A DNA stretch of 64,000 nucleotides, from contig NZ_BMRB01000001.1 of the NCBI RefSeq assembly GCF_014648415.1, positions 1,798,001-1,862,000 on the forward strand, read 5' to 3'. Position 1 is the first letter of the stretch. Each line of letters opens with the position of its first letter. Source of the DNA: Actinokineospora fastidiosa (GTDB lineage: Bacteria > Actinomycetota > Actinomycetes > Mycobacteriales > Pseudonocardiaceae). Shown piece after piece: positions 16,414 through 24,416 of the stretch. The position numbers and the translations under genes are program-made. Under the pieces are notes generated by a model. It saw only the letters and a list, made by a program, of their open reading frames with translations. It did not search any database and was not told the origin of the DNA.

Positions 16414-17469
16414 TCACCCGGCCAGGACGCAGACCCACACCAGCCACAGGACGAACGCGGCCACCGCGGCCCGTCCGAGCACCGTGATCAGCGCGAACGC
16501 CGCGTAGCCGAGGGTGGGAAGGCTCCAGCGGGGCGACCGCAGCGCCGCGAAGGAGCGGCTGCGCAGGTTCGCCATGCCGGGCAGGCAGGTGAGCAGCAGG
16601 TAGGCGTCGCCGTCGAAACTCGGGATCAGGGTCGGGACGACGCAGACGGTGCCCGCCAGCACCAGCCACACGCCCAGCGTCGCGAGCGGGCCGGACAGCC
16701 ACAGGGCGACGCCCACTGCCGCGTAGACCAGGCTGCCCAGCAGGCCCGCGGCCACCGTGACCAGCCGGGGCCGCCACGGCAGCGCCGACCACACCCGCTC
16801 GTCCGGCTCGGTCCAGGCGAACACGGCCAGGGACCGCAGCCCGATGCCGACCCGGCGCACCGGCACGCCGTAGGCGCGGCAGGCGAGCGCGTGGCCGCCC
16901 TCGTGGAACACCGAGGACAGCACGGTCACGACCAGGACGCCGAGCAGGCCCCACCCGCGCAGGGCGTCGGGCACCGCGGCGGCGAACTCGGCGAAGCGCG
17001 CCAGGAGCGCCACGACGGCCGCCAGCGACACCAGGCAGGCGAGCACGGCGACACCGCGTCCGGCCAGCCAGGGAGCCCGGCGCAGCAGGGCGTCGAGCAC
17101 CCGCGTGGGATCGGCAGCGCCGACGTCGACGCGCTCGACCGCGGTGAGCACGCGCAGGGCGCGGCGGGCGGGCGACGGCCGGGCCGTGTCGTCGAGCACG
17201 CCGAGGGCGAGGAGCTTGGCCTCGAAGGCACGCATGGACTGCGCCGTCGCCGTGCGCAGCCCGGCGCTCCGGGCGGCCTCGGCCACCTCGGCATACGTCC
17301 CGTCACCGGTGAACAGCCGGGCGACGTCCAGCACCGGCCCGCCGAGCACCCAGCGCGCGCGGGCGCGCGGGTCGGTGACGGCGAAGCGGCCGTCGTCGGC
17401 GGGCTCGACCACCAGCCGGGCGGGGAACCGGGCGCGCACGGACTCCGCCGCCGTCGCCCGCCCGGTCAC
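16414..17469 (-). CDS. M50 (site-2-type) membrane metalloprotease with N-terminal winged-helix-like domain
   Basis: This 351-residue protein has two parts. Residues of about 15-95 resemble a PqqD/RRE-like winged helix. The rest is a multi-pass membrane domain with the zinc site HEGGHAL (His189, Glu190, His193) and the distal ligand in SFDGDAY (Asp286), which is the M50 layout. M50-like proteases in peptide-scaffold pathways release a finished product from its carrier. It lies 12 bases after the LanB-like gene and 5 bases before the methyltransferase gene. I infer that it recognises the operon's carrier peptide through the N-terminal domain and cuts it at the membrane. Confidence 0.82.
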   Translation of the reverse strand: MTGRATAAESVRARFPARLVVEPADDGRFAVTDPRARARWVLGGPVLDVARLFTGDGTYAEVAEAARSAGLRTATAQSMRAFEAKLLALGVLDDTARPSPARRALRVLTAVERVDVGAADPTRVLDALLRRAPWLAGRGVAVLACLVSLAAVVALLARFAEFAAAVPDALRGWGLLGVLVVTVLSSVFHEGGHALACRAYGVPVRRVGIGLRSLAVFAWTEPDERVWSALPWRPRLVTVAAGLLGSLVYAAVGVALWLSGPLATLGVWLVLAGTVCVVPTLIPSFDGDAYLLLTCLPGMANLRSRSFAALRSPRWSLPTLGYAAFALITVLGRAAVAAFVLWLVWVCVLAG

Positions 17470-17481
17470 GTCGTCCCCCGG

Positions 17482-19584
17482 TCAGACCACATAGGTCATG
17501 CGCAGCTCGCTGGTGTGGACGCCGAGGTCGTCGGCGAACCACAGCCGGTCCGGCCGGGGCGAGAACTCGGTGACGCGCAGCGCGGTCGCCGAGCGCGCCA
17601 GCTTGGCGAAGGTGTCGACGGCGATCGGCGACGCCCAGTCGAGGTAGACCGGCTTGGGCTCGGTGTCGACGCGGAAGAAGGCCCGCCGGGGCAGGCCGTG
17701 CTCCCCGGCCCAGGCGCGCAGCGCGCGGAAGTCGGCGAAGTCCTCGGCGGGCCGCGGCGCGTCCGGCAGCCCACCGGGGTCCGGCGACCACGAGCGGCGG
17801 CGCGCCACGACCCCGCGGTAGGTCAGCCGGGCGGTGGAGTCCCCGCCCAGGACCGCGCCCGCGACCCGGAACATCACCTGCTGCAGATCCGTGGACAGCA
17901 CGCTGACCATGTCCTCCGTCCGCCCGCTCTCCCGGTCGACGAACCGCACCATCCCGTCCACCCGCCGCACCCGCCCCCGCCCGGCCGGGACGGTCCGCTC
18001 CGGCGGACACCGACTGGTCGCCCCGGGAAACACGACCTCGGTCAGCGACGTGCCGACCGGCCAGGCGAACTGGGACCGGTGATAGGCGGAGTCCGTGCCC
18101 GCCAAGACGACCCGGCCACCGCAGAACACCCGATCGGCCAACTCCAGTGCGGCGTCGGCTTCGTCGAGGAAGGGAAGGGCGACCGGCTGCACGGCCGCCG
18201 CCACGCACGGGTGCACCTCCCCGAGCACCACGTCGCGCCCGGCGACGAGCACGTCCGGCGACATCACCCCGACGCCCAGCACCCCGGCGAACCGCCCGTG
18301 ATCGGGGAACCGGGCGGCCAGCGCCGCGGCCACCGCGGCCAGGTCGTCGTCCGCGATGTGGTCGGGGCTCTGGGCGGTCGCGGCGACCTCGGCCCACGCG
18401 GCGTTGAGGAGCGTCCGCAGGGTCTCGGCGATCCGGCCGCGGACCGGCTCGATCGCTCCCGAGGCGCGCACCGCTTGCAGATAGGCCGGGAAATCGGTGT
18501 CCGACGTGCCCTCCGCCGCCTCGCGTTCGGCCGCCACGGCGGCGTAGTGCGCGTGCAGTCCGCTTGCCGCGCACTCGGCGACCAGGCGGTACAGGCGGAG
18601 CAGCGGGGGCAGGTCGTCGCGGAGGACGCGGGCGAGGCGGCCGCCCACCCGGAAGCGGACGTTGCGCTCGCAGTCCTCGTACACCGGCAGCCTGCCCGCG
18701 TACATGGTCCCCTTGCGCCGCGCGGTCTCCACGCCCGCCGCCGTGAGCACCGCCCGCATGCGGTCGAGCAGTTCCCGCTGCGCCAGTCCCGAGGTCTCCC
18801 GCTCGAAGCGGGCGCGCAGGGCCTCCAGCTCAGCGGTCACGGGCGTACGCCCAAGCGCGTGCTCGACAGCGTCTATGCCGCTCCCGGGCGGGATCGACAC
18901 CTCCCGGCGCAGGACGCCCGCGGCGACCAGGCGGGCGACGCCGTTCTCCTCGGGCGGCGGCGCGCCGTCCCGCACCGCGCGCACGTACCGGGCCGCGGAC
19001 ACCGGCAGCGCGACGCGCTTGCCCACTGGCACGCGCAGGCAGTCGCCGTCGAGGTCGCAGGCCGGGTTCAGCCGGTACGGCGCCGCGGGGGCGGTCGCGG
19101 CCAGGGCGTCGGCCACCCCGCGCAGCACCCAGTGCTCGAACCGCACCGAGCGGCGCCGCAGCCTGCCCGCCGCCGGATCGAGGACGTCCAGCGCGATCCC
19201 CTCCGGCGCGTCCGGGTCGACCGTTCCCCAGGCGAGCGGGCCGAAGAAGCTGCACGTCTCGTTCTTGGCGCACAACCGCTGCAGGTACGACCACCCCACG
19301 CGCAGCCGCTGCCGGGTGCGCACGGTCGGCTTCGCCAGGTCGGCCTCCGCCAGCGCGGCCATCCGGTCGACCACGTCCGCGTTGGACAGGACGAGGGCCT
19401 CGGTGACCGCGGGCTCGGTCATCCTGGCCGCCAGCGCGGTCCGCGCCGCGAGGACCGCGCGCCCGAACGCCGCCGGGTCGTCGTACTCGGCGGACCCCGG
19501 CTCGGCCAGCCCCGGGCAGGCGAGGTCGTCCAGCCACGAGAACGGGAACCCGGTCGAGCGCAGCCATGACCACGGGTAGAGCAT
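17482..19584 (-). CDS. LanB-like glutamylation-domain protein (lantibiotic dehydratase N-terminal type), possible peptide aminoacyl-tRNA ligase
   Basis: This 700-residue protein matches the tRNA-dependent N-terminal domain of LanB dehydratases. It opens with WSWLRSTGFPFSWLDDL and carries AKNETCSFFGPLAWG at about residues 106-120. It ends without the SpaB_C elimination domain, and no separate elimination protein is encoded in the window. Stand-alone proteins of this type include PEARLs, which use aminoacyl-tRNA to add an amino acid to the C-terminus of a scaffold peptide. With a nearly Ser/Thr/Cys-free peptide tail, a PEARL role fits better than dehydration. The start directly abuts the previous stop. 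Confidence 0.8.
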   Translation of the reverse strand: MLYPWSWLRSTGFPFSWLDDLACPGLAEPGSAEYDDPAAFGRAVLAARTALAARMTEPAVTEALVLSNADVVDRMAALAEADLAKPTVRTRQRLRVGWSYLQRLCAKNETCSFFGPLAWGTVDPDAPEGIALDVLDPAAGRLRRRSVRFEHWVLRGVADALAATAPAAPYRLNPACDLDGDCLRVPVGKRVALPVSAARYVRAVRDGAPPPEENGVARLVAAGVLRREVSIPPGSGIDAVEHALGRTPVTAELEALRARFERETSGLAQRELLDRMRAVLTAAGVETARRKGTMYAGRLPVYEDCERNVRFRVGGRLARVLRDDLPPLLRLYRLVAECAASGLHAHYAAVAAEREAAEGTSDTDFPAYLQAVRASGAIEPVRGRIAETLRTLLNAAWAEVAATAQSPDHIADDDLAAVAAALAARFPDHGRFAGVLGVGVMSPDVLVAGRDVVLGEVHPCVAAAVQPVALPFLDEADAALELADRVFCGGRVVLAGTDSAYHRSQFAWPVGTSLTEVVFPGATSRCPPERTVPAGRGRVRRVDGMVRFVDRESGRTEDMVSVLSTDLQQVMFRVAGAVLGGDSTARLTYRGVVARRRSWSPDPGGLPDAPRPAEDFADFRALRAWAGEHGLPRRAFFRVDTEPKPVYLDWASPIAVDTFAKLARSATALRVTEFSPRPDRLWFADDLGVHTSELRMTYVV

Positions 19585-20382
19585 CTAGTCGCTCCCGGGA
19601 GCGATCACGACCCCCAGCGCCACCAGCTTCTCCACCAGCCGCCCAGCGGGCATCTCCCCGGCCGCCCTCGGCACGGCCAACCCGCGCACCAGCGCGACAG
19701 CCGACTCCGGCACGGCGACGATCCGCCTGCGCAGGTCCGGCGGCGACAGGTACACCAGGAACGTGCGCGGTCCTGCGGGCAGGACGCCCACGCCCGGCTG
19801 GCCGCCGCGCAGCCACCCCGAGACGTCCAGCTCGGTCGTCACCGAGGTCACCGCGTCGTTGGCCGCGTACACGCCCGGCCGCGGGGTGAAGTCCGGCGGC
19901 GAGTGGGCGGCCCGGACCGTCACCGCCACCGCGGCCGACTCCAGCGCCGCCAGGTCGGCCAGCCCGTGCAGCCCGCCCACCTCCGGGTGCGCGCGCAGGA
20001 ACTCCAGCACCCGTCCCCCGTAGGTGTAGACGTACGGGCCGAAGTCCCGCCAGCCCACCGAGTCGAGGAACCGCTCGGCCAAGGCGTCGATGTCCACGCC
20101 GTTCGCGCGCAGCAGCCGGTGCGTCAGCGGCGCGGCGGTCTCCAGCGCGTTGATGAACGAGCTGGTCATCCGGTAGCGGTAGTTCGCGATGAAGAACCGG
20201 GTCCCCGCCGGGGTCTCCGCGTACCGCTCGATGACCTCGCGGTCGGCCGGGCTGAGGCCCAGGGCGTCGGCGCGCTCGGCCAGCGTGCCCGCGAACATCG
20301 CCTCCCGCACCGCCTCCTCGCGCATCACCCGGCGCCACGCGTGCCACACGGTCCGGGCGTCGAGCTCGGCTCCGTCGGCCAT
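19585..20382 (-). CDS. Partner protein of the MNIO enzyme (TglI/MbnC-type position)
   Basis: This 265-residue protein directly follows the DUF692 gene with a TGATG overlap. The N-terminal two-thirds is helical (WHAWRRVMREEAVREAMFAG, then RFFIANYRYRMTSSFIN). The C-terminal third looks like a small winged helix (RTFLVYLSPPDLRRRIVAVP to the end), as in RiPP recognition elements. MNIO enzymes usually need such a partner to hold the substrate peptide. No catalytic motif is visible. The assignment rests mainly on gene order and fold pattern. Confidence 0.65.
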   Translation of the reverse strand: MADGAELDARTVWHAWRRVMREEAVREAMFAGTLAERADALGLSPADREVIERYAETPAGTRFFIANYRYRMTSSFINALETAAPLTHRLLRANGVDIDALAERFLDSVGWRDFGPYVYTYGGRVLEFLRAHPEVGGLHGLADLAALESAAVAVTVRAAHSPPDFTPRPGVYAANDAVTSVTTELDVSGWLRGGQPGVGVLPAGPRTFLVYLSPPDLRRRIVAVPESAVALVRGLAVPRAAGEMPAGRLVEKLVALGVVIAPGSD

Positions 20383-21275
20383 CACACCGCGCCCCGGACG
20401 GCGGTCGCCTTGTCCCAGGCCGCCCGCGCCCTGGCCAGGTCCCGCACGATCATCGGCTCGTCGCCGGTGTCGAGCAGCCGGGTGCTCTCGTGGTGGCAGC
20501 GGCCCTGGTACTCCAGGATCACCGCGCCGGGCGTCACCCGCGCCAGCAGCCAGTCCAGCAGCTCCCACACCGGCTCGGGGACCGGGCTGTCGTGCCAGTC
20601 GTGGTAAAGCCCGTCGTGCCAGCTCCCGCCCGCCAGGTGCACCGCGATGACGCGGTCGAGGGGGATGGTGTCGAGGTAGTCCTCGATGTCGAAGTCGGCC
20701 AGGTTGAGCGAGTTGGCGTAGATGTTGTGCAGGTCCAGGTGCAGGAACGTGCCGGACGCCGCGACCAGCTCCGCCATGAACTCCGCCTCGCGCATGGTCG
20801 AGCCCGGGGTCCGCAGGTAGTAGGCGGCGTTCTCGTGCGCGAGCGGCACGCCGTAGAGCTCCTGGAGTCTGCGCGCGCGGTCGGCGACCCGCCGGACCTC
20901 GCGCGGGGAGAACTGGAGCGGGCTGCTCCAGATGTCCAGCCAGGAGTCGTCGCCGTAGAAGCTGTGGTTGGCCACCCACGGGCTGCCGATCGCCCTGGTC
21001 ATCGGCACGTGCCTGCGCACGGCCGGGGTGTCGGCCAGCTCGCCGAAGCCGAAGTCGCAGCCGTAGTTGGAGTGCGCCAGCAGCAGGTGGCGGCTCCTGA
21101 GGTCCATCAGCCGCTCGCGGGCGCCGGGCAGGAACACCGTCGGGCCGTCGAGCGGGCCCATGAACGGGTCCAGCAGCACCTCGAACAGGTCGACCCGCAG
21201 CGACTCGAACGGGAACCAGTCCAAGATCTCGGGGTTGTACTGGATCCCCACCCCGATCGGGGCCGGTCTGTCCAC
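20382..21275 (-). CDS. MNIO (DUF692) multinuclear non-heme iron peptide-modifying enzyme
   Basis: This 297-residue TIM-barrel enzyme keeps the expected metal ligands: LLLAHSN (His68), WVANHSF (His104), LAHENAAYY (Glu149), HLDLHNIYAN (Asp181), VIAVHLAGG (His213), HDWHDSPV (Asp226, His228) and ILEYQG (Glu255). MNIO enzymes such as MbnB and TglH oxidatively rearrange Cys, Asp, Asn or aromatic residues on a peptide using O2. It starts 15 bases after LysE and overlaps its partner gene. The modified residue is not predictable, and if the pathway is pearlin-like it could be an added C-terminal residue. Confidence 0.85.
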   Translation of the reverse strand: MDRPAPIGVGIQYNPEILDWFPFESLRVDLFEVLLDPFMGPLDGPTVFLPGARERLMDLRSRHLLLAHSNYGCDFGFGELADTPAVRRHVPMTRAIGSPWVANHSFYGDDSWLDIWSSPLQFSPREVRRVADRARRLQELYGVPLAHENAAYYLRTPGSTMREAEFMAELVAASGTFLHLDLHNIYANSLNLADFDIEDYLDTIPLDRVIAVHLAGGSWHDGLYHDWHDSPVPEPVWELLDWLLARVTPGAVILEYQGRCHHESTRLLDTGDEPMIVRDLARARAAWDKATAVRGAV

Positions 21276-21290
21276 CTCGTTCCCCTCCCG

Positions 21291-21926
21291 CTATGCGACC
21301 CAGGTCAGCGCGATCGAGACCGCCAGGGCCGCTCCCATCCCGACCTTGAACACCAGCAACCGGCCCGGCGAGGTCAGCCAGTGCCGGATCCCCGAGCCGA
21401 ACAGCGTCCACGCGCCGACCGCGGGCACGCAGACCACCGCGAACACCGCGCCGACCGACAGCGCCCCGACGACCGGCCCGCCGTCCACGCCGTAGGCCCC
21501 GACGGCGCCCACGGCCATCGTCCACACCTTCGGGTTCACCCACTGCAGCGCGGCCGCCTGCCAGGCCGAGACCGGCCGCGCCGCCTGCTGCGCGGGGTCG
21601 CCGGGCGAGCCCATCCGCAGGATCTGCCAGCCCAGCCATCCGATGTAGACGGTGGCGAGCACGTGCAGCGCGACCTGCAGCCAGGGCAGCGCCGCGAACG
21701 CGCCGCCGAGGCCCGCGCCGACCACGACGATCACCGACGGGATGCCCACGGCGACGCCGACCGCGGCGGGCACGGCGGGCCGCAGCCCGAACCGCGCCGC
21801 GACCGACAGCAGCAACAGCGCGTTCGGACCCGGGGTGAACGTCGCGACCACCGCGAACAGCCCTAGTCGCAGCGCCCAGTCCCAGGCGAACACCGCAGTC
21901 GTGCCCCTCTTCGTTGTCCTAGGCAA
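21291..21926 (-). CDS. LysE/RhtB family amino-acid exporter
   Basis: This 211-residue membrane protein has about six hydrophobic segments. The family signature FTPGPNALLLLSVAARFG is near residues 30-47, and LQWVNPKVWTMAVGAVGAYG marks the fifth-helix region. LysE proteins export free amino acids or close analogues, not peptides. The ATG at 21926 overlaps the radical SAM gene by eight bases, so the two are coupled. An amino-acid exporter inside a peptide-modification operon suggests that the released product is a single modified amino acid or a very small derivative. Confidence 0.85.
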   Translation of the reverse strand: MPRTTKRGTTAVFAWDWALRLGLFAVVATFTPGPNALLLLSVAARFGLRPAVPAAVGVAVGIPSVIVVVGAGLGGAFAALPWLQVALHVLATVYIGWLGWQILRMGSPGDPAQQAARPVSAWQAAALQWVNPKVWTMAVGAVGAYGVDGGPVVGALSVGAVFAVVCVPAVGAWTLFGSGIRHWLTSPGRLLVFKVGMGAALAVSIALTWVA

Positions 21927-23949
21927 GCAGGCCGACGTCGACCAGGCGGTCGATCGCCCGCCTGCTCACCGCAGGCGCGGCCGGTTGGCCGCGCAGGCGG
22001 TCGAGCAGGTCCGCGGTCCGCTCGCTGATCCGGTAGGAGACCGGGACCCGCACGTCCTGGTGGCCCGCCTTGACGGTGAGCGCGATGTGCGTGTCCGCCG
22101 TCCGCAGGTCGGCGATGTCGACCTCGGTGCGGCCCCGGTTGGCGATGATGAAGCTGGGCAGGTCGTAGCGGGACCGCATCAGCTCGGCGTGCAGGACCGG
22201 GCCGCCGTTCGACCGCGGCGCGGGCGGCAGGCCCTCGATCGCGATCCGGCCCATCCTGGTCTCGTACCGGATCAGCTCGGCCAGCTTGTCGAGCAGCTCC
22301 GGGTCGGACGCGGAGATCCGGGGCAGCAGCTCGTCGAAGGTGAAGTTCTCGAACAGCGTGCTGAGGTTGATCGCGCGCCAGCGGCCGTCCGGGGCGTGCC
22401 CGTTGTACGAGGTGGCCATGACCCGGTCGCGGCCAGCCCAGTCGACGAACTCGGTCACCAGGTCGCTGAACCGCATCACCGCCGCGCCCGGCAGGCCGAG
22501 CAGGCAGCGGATGGTGGTGCCGTGGAAGTGGTACAGGTCGGCCACCGCGAAGCCGAACGTCTCCAGCCAGGCCATCTCCCGCAGGCTGAGCCACGCCGTC
22601 TGGTGGACCATGTGGTCGGGCTCGCGGGCGAACTTGATGTCGTGGGCGTCCGCCTGCCGCTCGAACTCCGAGCCCGGCAGGATCGACAGCCGGAAGCACT
22701 GCATCCGGTGCGGGGCCAGCGAGTACGCGAAGTCGACGGTGGTCTTGAACTGCGCGACGCCGTCGCCGGGCAGGCCGTAGATGCAGTCGATCACCGCGGA
22801 GGACTGCAACTTCGGCGTCAGCCGCGCCCAGGCCGCCCGGTACTTGTCCTCCTTGAACGGCCTGCGCATCAGCTCGGCCGCCTCCTGGGTCGCGCTCTGC
22901 ATCCCGAACTCGACGGTCACCAGCGGGTTGAGCCGGACCAGCTCGTCGAGGATCGCGGCCAGCGCGTCGTCGATCAGCTCCAGCTTCAGCTCCAGCAGGA
23001 GGCTGAACGGCCGCACCCGGCCGTCGCGCAGGTGGTCGTTGAGGATGCCGAGGATCTCCGCGGCCCTGGCCTTGCGCATGTTGAACGTGCCGTCGCAGAA
23101 CATGATGTGCGAGGGCTGGTGGCGCAGGATCGTGGTCAGCTCCTCGCGCACCCGGTCCATCGGGTACTCGCGCACGCCCTTGGACTCGCCCCAGATGCAG
23201 AACGAGCAGGAGTAGGGGCAGCCGCGCGAGGCCTCGTAGAGGAACGCGCCGCCGACGGGCAGCCGCGCGTCGGCCAGGTACGGCGAGGGGATGGCGTCGA
23301 GGTTGTCGACCAGCTCGGCGTTCCCGGTCTCGTGGTAGGCGAAGCCCGATGGCAGCACGCCGGTGCCGTCGAAGCGGTACAGCGTGTCGGCGTCGTCCAC
23401 GGCCGCCCAGTAGGCCAGGCCGGGAATGCGCGACAGCGCGGGGGACCCGACGACCAGGTGGCGCAGCAGCCGCTGGAAGGTGATCTCGGCCTCGTTCACC
23501 ACGCAGATGTCGACGCAGCGCTCGCGCTCGAACACCTGCGGGACGTAGAAGCCGCGGATCTGCTGGCCGCCGTAGACGACGGTGATGTGCGGCCACAGCT
23601 CCTTGATGGCCTGGGCAAGCCGGTTGACGAACTTGATGTTCCAGATGTAGCAGGAGAACCCGACCACGTCGAACCCGTGCTCGTGCACCCAGTCCAGGAC
23701 CCGGAACAGCTCGTCCTTCTCCGCCGCCGCCGTCTTCGGCGTCGCGGCGCAGTGCTGGTCGAACCGGACGTGCTCGGCCACCAGGTCGTCCCGGCGCGCG
23801 TAGTTGATGAGGTTCCACAGCGCCAGCGAGGTGTCGGCCTCCCAGTTGTAGGCCACCAGGCCGACCCGGAGCGACCTGGTCTCGCCGTCCTCGTCGGCGG
23901 GCGCGTCGTCGCACGCGCGGCGGGGGGTGATCGACAGGTACTGCACCAT
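21919..23949 (-). CDS. B12-binding-type radical SAM enzyme with C-terminal winged-helix-like tail
   Basis: This 676-residue protein has an N-terminal Rossmann-like cobalamin-binding-type domain (residues about 28-185, GFSCYIWNIKFVN, VVYGGQQIRG), then a radical SAM domain. The CxxxCxxC cluster motif in RGCPYSCSFCIWG gives Cys244, Cys248 and Cys251. The last 80 residues resemble a small winged helix. Such enzymes methylate or rearrange unactivated carbons. I chose the ATG at 23949 because GGAGGG lies four to five bases upstream. A GTG at 23961 would place that site inside the gene. It is the first enzyme after the precursor. Confidence 0.85.
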   Translation of the reverse strand: MVQYLSITPRRACDDAPADEDGETRSLRVGLVAYNWEADTSLALWNLINYARRDDLVAEHVRFDQHCAATPKTAAAEKDELFRVLDWVHEHGFDVVGFSCYIWNIKFVNRLAQAIKELWPHITVVYGGQQIRGFYVPQVFERERCVDICVVNEAEITFQRLLRHLVVGSPALSRIPGLAYWAAVDDADTLYRFDGTGVLPSGFAYHETGNAELVDNLDAIPSPYLADARLPVGGAFLYEASRGCPYSCSFCIWGESKGVREYPMDRVREELTTILRHQPSHIMFCDGTFNMRKARAAEILGILNDHLRDGRVRPFSLLLELKLELIDDALAAILDELVRLNPLVTVEFGMQSATQEAAELMRRPFKEDKYRAAWARLTPKLQSSAVIDCIYGLPGDGVAQFKTTVDFAYSLAPHRMQCFRLSILPGSEFERQADAHDIKFAREPDHMVHQTAWLSLREMAWLETFGFAVADLYHFHGTTIRCLLGLPGAAVMRFSDLVTEFVDWAGRDRVMATSYNGHAPDGRWRAINLSTLFENFTFDELLPRISASDPELLDKLAELIRYETRMGRIAIEGLPPAPRSNGGPVLHAELMRSRYDLPSFIIANRGRTEVDIADLRTADTHIALTVKAGHQDVRVPVSYRISERTADLLDRLRGQPAAPAVSRRAIDRLVDVGLLA

Positions 23950-23984
23950 GTGGCCCTCCACGGGGCTCGCCGAAGACGGCCCGT

Positions 23985-24001
23985 CGCCCCCCGCGGGGGC
24001 G
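23985..24001 (-). terminator. Hairpin between precursor and radical SAM genes (possible attenuator)
   Basis: CGCCCCC and GGGGGCG form a 7-bp stem with a 3-nt loop in the 68-bp space after the precursor stop. There is no U-tract, so partial rather than full termination is likely. Such hairpins usually make precursor mRNA more abundant than enzyme mRNA. Confidence 0.5.
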
Positions 24002-24017
24002 CGGCGGGCGGGACCGG

Positions 24018-24149
24018 TCAGCCGAAGACCTTGCTCTCGATCACCTCGATGTCGTCGAGGTCGAACTCCTCGATCTCGCCGTCCACGAGGTCGGCGCCCT
24101 CGCCCACCGGGTGGTCGGTGGAGTCCACGCCCGCGGAATTCTCGCTCAC
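24018..24149 (-). CDS. 43-residue carrier/precursor peptide with FxLD motif
   Basis: This small gene starts at GTG 24149 with AGGGGG seven bases upstream and ends at 24018. The product is very acidic. It has EEFDLDDIEVIE at residues 27-38, matching the FxLD leader motif of peptides linked to split LanB enzymes, and ends in SKVFG. After the motif there is one Ser, no Thr and no Cys, so there is no normal lanthipeptide core. It has its own consensus promoter and lies immediately before the radical SAM gene. I infer a scaffold whose C-terminus (KVFG) is extended or modified. A very short core is the alternative. Confidence 0.78.
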   Translation of the reverse strand: MSENSAGVDSTDHPVGEGADLVDGEIEEFDLDDIEVIESKVFG

Positions 24150-24231
24150 GGAATTACCCCCTGAATTGCGCGGAAGGAATGCTCTCGGCAACGCGTCGTC
24201 GTTGTCGCCGTGCGTGATCGTCTAACTTGGG

Positions 24232-24260
24232 AAGATATGGCGTCGCCTGGGGGCTGTCAA
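24232..24260 (-). promoter_or_regulatory. Consensus sigma-70-type promoter for the precursor operon
   Basis: Read leftward, TTGACA (24260-24255) and TATCTT (24237-24232) are separated by exactly 17 bp. This is one of the best -35/-10 matches in the window. It predicts a transcription start near 24225 and a leader of about 75 bases before the precursor GTG. The promoter lies after the ATP-grasp gene, so the precursor operon can be transcribed independently of it. Confidence 0.7.
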
Positions 24261-24416
24261 GAAGCCTAAGGGGTCACGCGGTGACCGAGGGTGAGGCTGA
24301 GTTCTACTCAGTTCCCGTTGTCCCGCCGGGAATCCGCGAGTCCACATCGGACTCTAACGACTGCGGAGATAGGCCGTTCCGGTGGCCGCCGATCGGGCGT
24401 ATCGGACCCGTTCGGC

